Below, piece after piece: positions 6,276 to 14,772 of a stretch of 14,772 nucleotides of DNA (positions within the stretch are counted from its first letter, which is position 1; each line of letters begins with the position of its first letter). Under the pieces are notes generated by a model. That model did not search any database, was not told the DNA's origin, and was given only the letters and a program-made list of their open reading frames with translations. The stretch is from Opitutaceae bacterium (GTDB lineage: Bacteria > Verrucomicrobiota > Verrucomicrobiia > Opitutales > Opitutaceae): the NCBI GenBank assembly GCA_031282705.1, contig JAITDF010000307.1, forward strand, positions 1 through 14,772, read 5' to 3'. The position numbers and the translations under genes are program-made.

Positions 6276-6899
6276 TCAGACCGGGGACATGGCCGCCGGC
6301 GCCGGCACCGGCGCGGGCTTGCGGTTGAGAATCGGGTCGAGAAAAACGTCGGCGGCGGGCGCGCCGGGCGCGGTGGCGATGAGCAGCGAGGGCGCGCCCT
6401 GGCCGGTGAGTTGGTGGACGACGCGGGCGCCGCCGCGGTTTTGCAGCTTGAGTTCGCCGAGCGGGCCGAAGTGCAGCGCCTCGCCGGGGCAGGTGGCGAC
6501 GCACGCGGGTTCCTCGCCGGCGTCGATGCGCTCCACGCAGAAGGTGCATTTTTGCATGGTGCGGTCGCGGCCAAATTGCGGCGCCTTGTAGATGCAGGCC
6601 GAGAGGCACGCGCGGCAGCCGATGCAAACGTCGCGGTCAACGAGCACGATGCCGTCCTTTTTGCGTTTGGTGATGGCGCCGACGGGGCAGACCTCCACGC
6701 AGGCCGGCTCGGCGCAATGGTGGCAGGAGACGGTGAGGTTGCGGTCGGTGACGCGCGGGTATTCGCCGACCCAGGCGTGGATGACGCGGCGCCATTTGAC
6801 GCCGAACTCGACATCGTTCGCGCCCTTGCAGGCGACTTCGCAGGCGTGGCATTGGACGCAGCGTTCGGCGTCAACGTAGAATCCCAGTTGTATGCGCAT
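6276..6899 (-). CDS. Four-cluster [4Fe-4S] electron-transfer subunit (DmsB/PsrB/NrfC-like)
   Basis: A 207-residue ferredoxin-type subunit that wires the catalytic Mo subunit to the quinol dehydrogenase. Sixteen cysteines form four sets: Cys14/17/20/24, Cys59/62/67/71, Cys92/95/98/102 and Cys118/121/133/137. The spacing is that of the DmsB/PsrB/PhsB family (for example RCVQCHACEVACK and CHHCAEPACVEVCPVGAI). There is no signal peptide, so it would be co-exported with a Tat-targeted catalytic partner, as is usual for the family. The C-terminal 60 residues are Pro/Ala-rich and variable. It lies 45 nt upstream of catalytic subunit 1 and about 250 nt downstream of catalytic subunit 2. It is the only such subunit in the window, so both paralogues may share it. 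No NrfD-type membrane anchor is encoded nearby. Confidence 0.93.
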   Translation of the reverse strand: MRIQLGFYVDAERCVQCHACEVACKGANDVEFGVKWRRVIHAWVGEYPRVTDRNLTVSCHHCAEPACVEVCPVGAITKRKKDGIVLVDRDVCIGCRACLSACIYKAPQFGRDRTMQKCTFCVERIDAGEEPACVATCPGEALHFGPLGELKLQNRGGARVVHQLTGQGAPSLLIATAPGAPAADVFLDPILNRKPAPVPAPAAMSPV

Positions 6900-6963
6900 G
6901 GTGGTGTGGTGGTGTTGGTGGTTGGTGGTTGGCGGTCGGCGGTCGGGAGCCTCTGGAAATTGA

Positions 6964-7106
6964 TTTCAACCGCGAAGGATGCGAAGGGCGCGAAGATGAG
7001 ATGCCGTGATCATATTGCCCAATTGATTCATGGTTATTGATTACTAAATTCCAGTGATTTTTGTCTTTTCCGGCCTTCGCGGCATTCGTGCCCTTCGCGG
7101 TTGAAA
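6964..7106. repeat. Element III: intergenic inverted repeat with CGCGAAGG termini
   Basis: This 247-nt gap (6900-7146) is filled mostly by an element with a perfect 15-bp terminal inverted repeat, TTTCAACCGCGAAGG (6964-6978) and CCTTCGCGGTTGAAA (7092-7106). The arms carry further GCGAAGGGC-type units, and the core (about 7000-7065) is less GC-rich and unique. A related sequence begins at 14712. It separates catalytic subunit 2 from the ferredoxin gene, so it could alter transcript stability or processing between them. No coding potential is supported. Confidence 0.85.
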
Positions 7107-7146
7107 GTTTTTTGGAACCTCCCGGTTGTGGTTGCGGCGACGGCAA

Positions 7147-9456
7147 TCAGAGTTTTGTGACTTGCACCAGGGTCTGGCTGGTCATGGCGGTGACGAGCGG
7201 GTCGTAGGCTTTTTCCGGGTCGGTGCTGTAGAGGTTGTTGGCGTTGGCGCCGCCGTCGGTGAGGGCGAAGCCGGGTTTTTTGAGTTCGTCGCACTTCTGC
7301 CACCAGCCGTGGAGGGCCATGACGGTGTCGGGGCGGATGCCGGGCCAGATTTCGGCGCGGAATTTCACGTGGCCGTGGGGCGATTCGACGCGCACCCAGT
7401 CGCCGTCGGCGATGCCGCGGGCGCGGGCGGTGTCGGGGTGGATTTGCACGGTGGGGTCGGGCATCACCTCGCGCAGGTAGGGGAGGTGGCGCAGCCAGCT
7501 CGCGGTATAGACCTTGGAGGTGTGGAAATCGGAAAACACGAGCGGGTAGCGGTCGAGCAGTTCGGGCGTGGCCGTGGGGCTTTCGGGCGGCTCGCGCCAT
7601 TCGGGGAGCGGGCTGTAGCCGTGGCGTTCGAAGGTGGTGTTGTAGATGGCGACCTTGCCCTGCGGCAAAAAGGGTTCGCCGCCGGTCCCGGCGCCGCGGG
7701 CGGAGAAGGCTTGCGCGTATTTTTCGTAAACGGGTTTGCGGGGCCTGGCCTCAAGCGCGATGCCGAGCGGGTGCTTGCGCAGCTCTTCGATGGTCAGGCC
7801 GTGGGGTTTCAACTGCTCGTTGCAGTAATTATCGACGCTGCCGTCCCAGAATTGCTTTTTGTAGCCCATGCGCGTGCCCAGCTCGATCCAGAAGTCGAAG
7901 TCCGACTTGTAGGGGCCGAGCGGCTCGATGACTTTTTGGCGCGCCATCAGCCAGCCGCCCGTGGAGCCGAAGAGCTGGTCGCTTTCGTAGAAGGTCGTCA
8001 CGGGGATGACGATGTCGGCGTAGTCCATCTCGGCGGTGCGCGTCACGTCAACGACGACGTAGAAGTCGAGTTTTTTGAGGGCGGCGAGGACGTTTTTTGG
8101 GCCGCGGTTGGAGACGGAGGGCTGCGTGCCGGGCGCGATGATGGTGCGCACCGGATACGGTTTTTCGGTGAGCACGCTTTCGATGATGCGGTAATACGCG
8201 GAGGTCGTCCCGCCCATGTAGGGCTGGAAGGGTTTGGGAAATTCCGGGCCCACCAGTTTGTCCACAAATTCCGGGGTGACGGGGTTGTCGGCGCGGCCGC
8301 CGCGCCCGCCGCCGAGCAGGTCGCCGCCGGGGCGGTCGAGGTGGCCGCAGACGGCCGAGAGGATGGCGATGGCGCGCGTGGCGTCGCTGTTGCTCGGCGA
8401 GTGTTCGAGGCCGTTGCCGACCTGGATGCTGGCCTCCCTGGTGGTGGCGTAGAGGCGGGCGACCTCGCGGATTTGCCGCGCGGGCACGCCGGTGATCCGT
8501 TCGGCCCACTCCGGCGTGTGTTTTTTCACGTGCGCGGCCAGGCGGTCGAAGCCGTGCGTCCATTTTTCCACGAAATCGTGGTCGTAAAGGTCTTCGCCGA
8601 TGATGACGTGCAGGAAGGCAAGGGCCAGCGCGGCGTCCGTGCCGGGGCGCACCGGCACCCAGATGTCGGCGAGCGCCACGTCGGGCTCCACCGTGGGCTT
8701 GATGGCGATGATTTTCGCCCCGCGCTCCTTCAGGTCGAGCAATTGCTTGATGCCGCCTTTCGAGGCGCCGGAATAGACGGGTTGCTTGGCCCAGATGAGC
8801 AGGAGTTTGGTGTTCTCGTAGTCCGGGCGCGGCGAGCCGCCGATGGTGTAGGCGAAGGAGAACGCGTTCTGCATGGCGCAGATGCCGCTGTGCCCGTAGT
8901 TCGGGCTGCCGTGCGCCATGAGGAAGCGGGACATGCACACGCGGTATTGGTGGCCGCCGGCGGGCGAGAGGATGGCGAGCGACTCGGGGCCGTATTTTTC
9001 CTTCTGCTCCTTGAGTTTGGCGGCGATGGTGTCGAGTGCCTCGTCCCACGAGATTTTTTCGAATTTGCCCTCGCCCTTCGCGCCGATGCGGCGCAGCGGC
9101 GTTTTCAGGCGCTCCGGGGAATAGACCCACTGCGGCGAGGCGTAGGCTTTCGGGCAGAGGCGCCCGCGGTTCAGCGGCGACTCTTTCAAGCCGCCTTTTA
9201 TGCCGGTGAATTTCCCGTCGCGCACGATGGCGTGGAAGCCGCAGCCGGCGCTGGGGCTGCACAACGCGCAGAAGGTGGGGACGATTTTTTCGACCGGCGC
9301 CCTGCCCGCCCGCGCCGTCGCGGGCTTTTTCGGCGCCGTGGCCAGGGCGGCCCCGGTTCCGGCGGCGGCGGCGGCGGCGGTCACCGCGGCGGTTGTTTTG
9401 ATAAACTTGCGCCGGGAGTAGCGAGCGTGCTGAAGGGAATCCTTGGTGGCTGGCAT
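7147..9456 (-). CDS. Tat-exported molybdopterin oxidoreductase, catalytic subunit 2 (paralogue of 3597-6230)
   Basis: A 769-residue periplasmic bis-MGD enzyme, roughly three-quarters identical by eye to the paralogue at 3597-6230. The Tat signal SRRKFIKTTAAV is at 14-25. The [4Fe-4S] site is Cys63-x2-Cys66-x5-Cys72-x28-Cys101, and GHSGICAMQNAFSF gives Cys193 as the likely Mo ligand. It ends cleanly at VQVTKL, without the repeat-derived tail of its sister. I chose the ATG at 9456 because it places the twin-arginine motif at a normal distance; the frame is open further upstream to 9582, but that part reads through a palindrome and a purine-rich tract and looks non-coding. The largest difference from the sister is a shorter loop after HLDRPGGDLLGGG. 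It follows the TonB receptor by 189 nt. Substrate is unknown; the two enzymes could be isoenzymes or form a mixed complex. Confidence 0.9.
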   Translation of the reverse strand: MPATKDSLQHARYSRRKFIKTTAAVTAAAAAAGTGAALATAPKKPATARAGRAPVEKIVPTFCALCSPSAGCGFHAIVRDGKFTGIKGGLKESPLNRGRLCPKAYASPQWVYSPERLKTPLRRIGAKGEGKFEKISWDEALDTIAAKLKEQKEKYGPESLAILSPAGGHQYRVCMSRFLMAHGSPNYGHSGICAMQNAFSFAYTIGGSPRPDYENTKLLLIWAKQPVYSGASKGGIKQLLDLKERGAKIIAIKPTVEPDVALADIWVPVRPGTDAALALAFLHVIIGEDLYDHDFVEKWTHGFDRLAAHVKKHTPEWAERITGVPARQIREVARLYATTREASIQVGNGLEHSPSNSDATRAIAILSAVCGHLDRPGGDLLGGGRGGRADNPVTPEFVDKLVGPEFPKPFQPYMGGTTSAYYRIIESVLTEKPYPVRTIIAPGTQPSVSNRGPKNVLAALKKLDFYVVVDVTRTAEMDYADIVIPVTTFYESDQLFGSTGGWLMARQKVIEPLGPYKSDFDFWIELGTRMGYKKQFWDGSVDNYCNEQLKPHGLTIEELRKHPLGIALEARPRKPVYEKYAQAFSARGAGTGGEPFLPQGKVAIYNTTFERHGYSPLPEWREPPESPTATPELLDRYPLVFSDFHTSKVYTASWLRHLPYLREVMPDPTVQIHPDTARARGIADGDWVRVESPHGHVKFRAEIWPGIRPDTVMALHGWWQKCDELKKPGFALTDGGANANNLYSTDPEKAYDPLVTAMTSQTLVQVTKL

Positions 9457-9464
9457 GGTGGTGC

Positions 9465-9529
9465 GGGGGGAGGAGGACGGGAAGGAGGGAGGAAAGGCGG
9501 GCGGGAGAAAGGGCGGGCGGGCGGGCGGT
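9465..9529. other. Purine-rich tract with a G-quadruplex motif upstream of catalytic subunit 2
   Basis: The plus strand is almost purely G/A with scattered C for about 65 nt and ends in four GGG runs separated by single C (9511-9525). That is a canonical G-quadruplex pattern, on the template strand for the minus-strand gene. The mRNA leader would therefore be pyrimidine-rich, and no Shine-Dalgarno is visible before the ATG at 9456. Any structural role is inference. Confidence 0.6.
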
Positions 9530-9542
9530 TTGGGCCGTCCGA

Positions 9543-9584
9543 TTATGGAGCGCGGCGGTTTGAAAGCCGTTCCGCGCTCCATAA
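9543..9584. repeat. TTATGGAG palindrome between TonB receptor and Mo oxidoreductase
   Basis: A 42-bp near-perfect palindrome starting TTATGGAGCGCGG and ending CCGCGCTCCATAA. The TTATGGAGYGCGG outer arm is shared with both arms of the nested repeat at 543-650, so it appears to be the same family in solo form. It lies in the 189-nt gap between the receptor stop and the oxidoreductase start. There is no T-tract after it on the minus strand, so it is not a standard Rho-independent terminator, though it may shape mRNA stability. Confidence 0.85.
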
Positions 9585-9645
9585 AAGGGCCGTTTTCATG
9601 CGTGGTGTTTCCGGTTTTTGGGCCAATTAAACAGAGAAAAACGCC

Positions 9646-12324
<2,679 letters not shown>

Positions 12325-12350
12325 TGATTTTATTCGGTTTTGTTTCTGTT

Positions 12351-14264
12351 TTATTTGGATGATGGCGCCGGATGGATTCCGGCGTGCGGGCCGGGATGAA
12401 CCGGGGCCCGCTCCGCGCGCCCGTTGGCAGGTGGCGCGGTTTTGATCTGGTCAACGGGGTGGGGCTGCTGCTCGCGAGGTGTGGTCGTGGAGCGGAAATC
12501 CGGGGGCGCCGCCGCCGCGATGCCGGCGGAGTGGACGGCGCGGTGGGCGCGGTTGTGGCGGGCGCGGGCGACGACGGTGGCCGCGCGCAGCGGGCGGGCG
12601 GGGCAGGCGTGCTCGCAGACGCCGCACCCGATGCAGAGGAGGGACTGGAGCACCGGGGTCTGGATGCCGTCGGCGCCGGTCGCGAGCGAGAGGGCGCCGG
12701 TCGGGCAGCCCTCGACGCAGCGGGCGCAGCGGGCGCCGGTGGTCCGGTTCACGCAAAACTCCAGCTCCAGCCGGGCGACGCCGATGCGCGTGACCTGTTT
12801 CTCCGGGAGCGGCAGCGGGCGGATGGCGCCGGTCGGGCAAACCTCGCCGCAGCGGTTGCAAAGGTAGGCGCAGGCACCGGTCGCGTAGTCCAGCCGGGGC
12901 TTGAGCGCGCCGGCGGCGGCACCGCCGCCGCCGCGCAGGCCGGGCTGGAGCGCGCCGGTCGGGCAGACGCCGACGCAAAGCTGGCAGGCCGTGCAGCGGG
13001 AGAAAAAATGCTCCGTGCTTTCCGCGCCGGGCGGCAGCGCGGGCGCCGCGGGCCCGCGGCGTTTTCTGGCGGGCGCGGGCACCCCGTCATCCTCCGTCAG
13101 GGCAAGGCTGGAGCGCATGGTCGCCAGCGCGGCGGCGGCGGCCATCGGCGCCTTGCGCAGAAAGGCGCGCCGGAGCGTGCCGGAGGCCGGCGCCGGCGCG
13201 GGCGCCGATGCCGGCACCGGCGCTTCAGACGCGGGGCCGGCGGTGGGAACGGCGGTGGATGCGGCGGTGGATGCGGAGGAGGAAACGGCGGTGGTGCCGG
13301 TGGTGGATGCGATGGTGGAAACGGAGCCGGCCCCGTCGCCGGCGGGACGGTTTGCCGGCACCGGACGGGCGCCGCGCGGCTTCGGTCCGCCAGTCGCGGT
13401 CCGCCGGCCCCATGCGAAGCGGTAGTGGATGGCGTCGCTGTCGCAATGGCCGAGGCAGTTGAAGCACGCCACGCACCGCGAGGTGTCAATGACGCCGTTG
13501 CGCAGGTCTATGCAGTGCGCCTTGCAGCGCCCCGAGCACGCGCCGCACCGCCGGCAGGCGGCGGGGTTGATGGTCACACGAAACGCCGCCCACCGCGACA
13601 AAAAGCCCAGCAGCGTCCCCACGGGGCACACGCTGTTGCAATAAAGCCGGTCGCGAAACGCCGCCAGCACCAGAAGCAGGACAAACACAAGCGCGGTCGC
13701 CGTGACGATTCCGAATCCCGCCCAAGGCGCGACCGCGTGGATGTTAGCGTCCGCCCCCAGCGCCCGCAACGCCCCGGCCGGCAGGCGCGCCAGAAGCGTC
13801 AGCGCCGGCCGGAAAACAACCACCGAAATCCGCCCGAAATGGCTGTAGGGATCGGCCAGCGAAAGCGCCAGCCCGCCCCAGCCGGCGCACACGGCGGCGA
13901 CCGTCGCCCACAGGAAAAGCTGCCTCAGCCGTGTCAGCGGCTTGGTGAAACGGCGCACCCTCTTTTTTCGCCGCGCGAACGCCGCCACCCGCGCGATGGC
14001 GTCCTGAAGCAGACCCAGCGGGCAAACCGCCCCGCAATACACCCGCCCGAACAAAACCGCGGCGGCCAGGATGACGATAAACGCCGCCGGCAACGCCGCG
14101 CCGCCCGCCCAGGCGACCAGTGAGGGCACAAACTGCGTCGAAGCCAGACTGTGCCCGGCGCCGGCCGGCAGCACCCGCCCCCCGGCGATGAACACGGCCA
14201 GAAACCCGGTGAAAAACGTCACCGCCACGACCACCCGCAGCCATTTTAACGTGTTCCCGTTCAT
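12351..14264 (-). CDS. NapH-NapG fusion: quinol dehydrogenase with eight predicted [4Fe-4S] sites
   Basis: A 637-residue fusion. Residues 1-282 are NapH-like: four membrane segments (about 8-28, 49-73, 115-135, 183-203), two CxxxCP motifs (Cys77/81 and Cys209/213) that in NapH act in quinol oxidation, and two ferredoxin sites (Cys237/240/243/247 and Cys264/267/270/274). Residues 283-363 are a Ser/Thr/Ala/Pro linker. Residues 365-637 are NapG-like: a twin-arginine-type segment RRAFLRKAPMAAAAALATM (365-383) followed by four ferredoxin sites (Cys424/427/430/434, Cys465/469/472/476, Cys504/513/516/520, Cys544/547/550/554). It probably oxidises menaquinol and passes electrons to the periplasmic Mo enzymes in place of an NrfD anchor. 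A GGAG lies 10 nt before the ATG. The tail after about 560 is low-complexity. I counted six classical ferredoxin sites plus the two CxxxCP motifs; the exact cluster number is inference. Confidence 0.87.
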   Translation of the reverse strand: MNGNTLKWLRVVVAVTFFTGFLAVFIAGGRVLPAGAGHSLASTQFVPSLVAWAGGAALPAAFIVILAAAVLFGRVYCGAVCPLGLLQDAIARVAAFARRKKRVRRFTKPLTRLRQLFLWATVAAVCAGWGGLALSLADPYSHFGRISVVVFRPALTLLARLPAGALRALGADANIHAVAPWAGFGIVTATALVFVLLLVLAAFRDRLYCNSVCPVGTLLGFLSRWAAFRVTINPAACRRCGACSGRCKAHCIDLRNGVIDTSRCVACFNCLGHCDSDAIHYRFAWGRRTATGGPKPRGARPVPANRPAGDGAGSVSTIASTTGTTAVSSSASTAASTAVPTAGPASEAPVPASAPAPAPASGTLRRAFLRKAPMAAAAALATMRSSLALTEDDGVPAPARKRRGPAAPALPPGAESTEHFFSRCTACQLCVGVCPTGALQPGLRGGGGAAAGALKPRLDYATGACAYLCNRCGEVCPTGAIRPLPLPEKQVTRIGVARLELEFCVNRTTGARCARCVEGCPTGALSLATGADGIQTPVLQSLLCIGCGVCEHACPARPLRAATVVARARHNRAHRAVHSAGIAAAAPPDFRSTTTPREQQPHPVDQIKTAPPANGRAERAPVHPGPHAGIHPAPSSK

Positions 14265-14470
14265 GACTGGGGCGCTCCGGGCACCCGGCCGTCAATCATG
14301 GGCGCGCCACCTTTGCGCCCGGTTTGGCCGGGGAAAATTTGACCGGGGGAAATGACGATGCCCGAACGCCCCGAACCGGGAGTGGTCCCGGCAGGTCTTG
14401 CGGCGGCGGCGAAACGATCAGATGTGAGATGAACAGACATTGGAGAGAAATTAGAAAAAACTCCCTCCAG

Positions 14471-14490
14471 TTGACTGGTCGGTCGTTATG
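14471..14490. promoter_or_regulatory. Possible TetR-type operator-like sequence
   Basis: TTGACTGGTCGGTCGTTATG contains GACTGGTC next to GGTCG, resembling the GACYGACYRGTC style of sites bound by some TetR-family repressors. The symmetry is imperfect, and no regulator gene is visible in the window. This is a weak, motif-only suggestion about 210 nt upstream of NapHG. Confidence 0.2.
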
Positions 14491-14657
14491 AACAAACCCT
14501 GACGCCATCCAAACAATTCCAGTAAGAATGGCGAAGATTACAAAACGGGACCTGCCGCCGGATGAAAGAAGTTTTTGAGTAATCTTAATTTGTATTTGAT
14601 TTCTTTATTAATGATATTAGAAAAAATAATGATTTGCGTGTTTTAACCTCATACGAA

Positions 14658-14663
14658 ATTATA
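14658..14663 (-). promoter_or_regulatory. Possible -10 box
   Basis: Read on the minus strand this is TATAAT, within the AT-rich block. No convincing -35 hexamer sits 17 nt upstream, and the base composition makes chance matches likely. It would leave a leader of nearly 400 nt before NapHG. Confidence 0.15.
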
Positions 14664-14711
14664 ACTTAACTTATTTTATTAAAATAATTTAAGCGTGTTC
14701 TTGAAATTATT

Positions 14712-14772
14712 TTTCACCGAGTAGGATGCGAAGGGCACAAAGTTGGAGACGCCATCTTCGTGCCCTTCGCAT
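14712..14772. repeat. Element III-like inverted repeat, cut by the window edge
   Basis: ATGCGAAGGGCACAAAG (14726-14742) faces CTTCGTGCCCTTCGCAT (14756-14772), matching 16 of 17 positions as an inverted repeat. The lead TTTCACCGAGTAGGATGCG resembles the left arm of 6964-7106 (TTTCAACCGCGAAGGATGCG). It is therefore the same family, possibly incomplete because the window ends inside it. Confidence 0.75.

Larger units (their letters stand above)
14265..14711. other. Non-coding upstream region of the operon, turning AT-rich
   Basis: No gene is supported here. The first 200 nt after the NapHG start remain GC-rich. From about 14430 the GC falls, and 14560-14711 is strongly AT-rich, unlike the rest of the window. 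A 70-codon frame on the minus strand (14296-14508) has no recognisable motif and is probably chance. This is the natural place for the promoter driving the minus-strand genes. Confidence 0.6.

Noticed and set aside
3837..7040. Plus-strand open frame of 1067 codons
   Set aside because: It runs antisense across catalytic subunit 1 and the ferredoxin gene, including the gap between them. Its composition is that of a GC shadow frame, and no domain is visible.
9457..9582. N-terminal extension of catalytic subunit 2 to an upstream ATG
   Set aside because: The extension is translated from a palindrome and a purine tract, is Pro/Ser-rich, and would push the twin-arginine motif about 56 residues in. 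The ATG at 9456 fits the Tat signal better.
9543..9584. Rho-independent terminator after the TonB receptor
   Set aside because: The palindrome is strong, but no T-run follows it on the minus strand, and it belongs to a dispersed repeat family.
7126..9630. Plus-strand open frame of 834 codons
   Set aside because: It mirrors the antisense frame over the paralogous oxidoreductase, and its similarity to the 3837-7040 frame only reflects paralogy of the sense genes.
12372..14123. Plus-strand open frame of 583 codons
   Set aside because: It is antisense to NapHG, with low-complexity Arg/Gly/Ala composition and no motif.
14296..14508. Small 70-codon gene upstream of NapHG
   Set aside because: There is no motif, no ribosome site and no sign of coding composition. 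It may simply be leader sequence.

Overview
This is a very GC-rich (roughly 70% by eye) bacterial window in which every supported gene lies on the minus strand. Reading in the direction of transcription (high to low coordinates), it holds: a fused NapH-NapG type quinol dehydrogenase (12351-14264); a TonB-dependent outer-membrane receptor (9646-12324); a Tat-exported molybdopterin oxidoreductase (7147-9456); a four-cluster ferredoxin subunit (6276-6899); a second, closely related Tat-exported molybdopterin oxidoreductase (3597-6230); a MOSC-MobA fusion (2316-3587); a Tat-exported class V PLP enzyme (781-2319); and a molybdenum-cofactor radical SAM enzyme, MoaA, cut by the left window edge (1-763). 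TonB receptor style, base composition and the repeat families suggest a Verrucomicrobiota-like Gram-negative bacterium, perhaps Opitutales. That placement is inference and no phylogenetic marker is present.

Functionally the block looks like a self-contained molybdenum respiratory cluster. NapHG would take electrons from menaquinol and pass them to the ferredoxin subunit and on to one or both periplasmic Mo enzymes of the PsrA/PhsA/ArrA-like branch (cysteine Mo ligand). MoaA and MobA would make the bis-MGD cofactor. There is no NrfD-type membrane anchor, so NapHG probably replaces it. The terminal acceptor cannot be read from sequence. The TonB receptor and the PvdN-like Tat-exported PLP enzyme are unusual partners and hint at import or periplasmic modification of a substrate or chelate.

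The most unusual feature is a set of dispersed repeats, two families of which run in frame through coding sequence. Element I (arrays of CAAGTGR-like heptamers facing each other) interrupts moaA between its [4Fe-4S] cysteine motif and its GGEP motif, and extends the C terminus of one Mo oxidoreductase whose paralogue lacks it. Element II (a composite of short palindromes) forms the N-terminal extension of MoaA and the linker between MOSC and MobA. Both copies of each element have the same orientation and reading frame relative to the host gene. This resembles in principle the palindromic elements found inside Rickettsia proteins. A third, intergenic inverted repeat (element III) lies at 6964-7106 and again at the right edge.

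The right end (14265-14772) is non-coding as far as I can see, turns AT-rich near 14560-14711, and probably carries the operon promoter.
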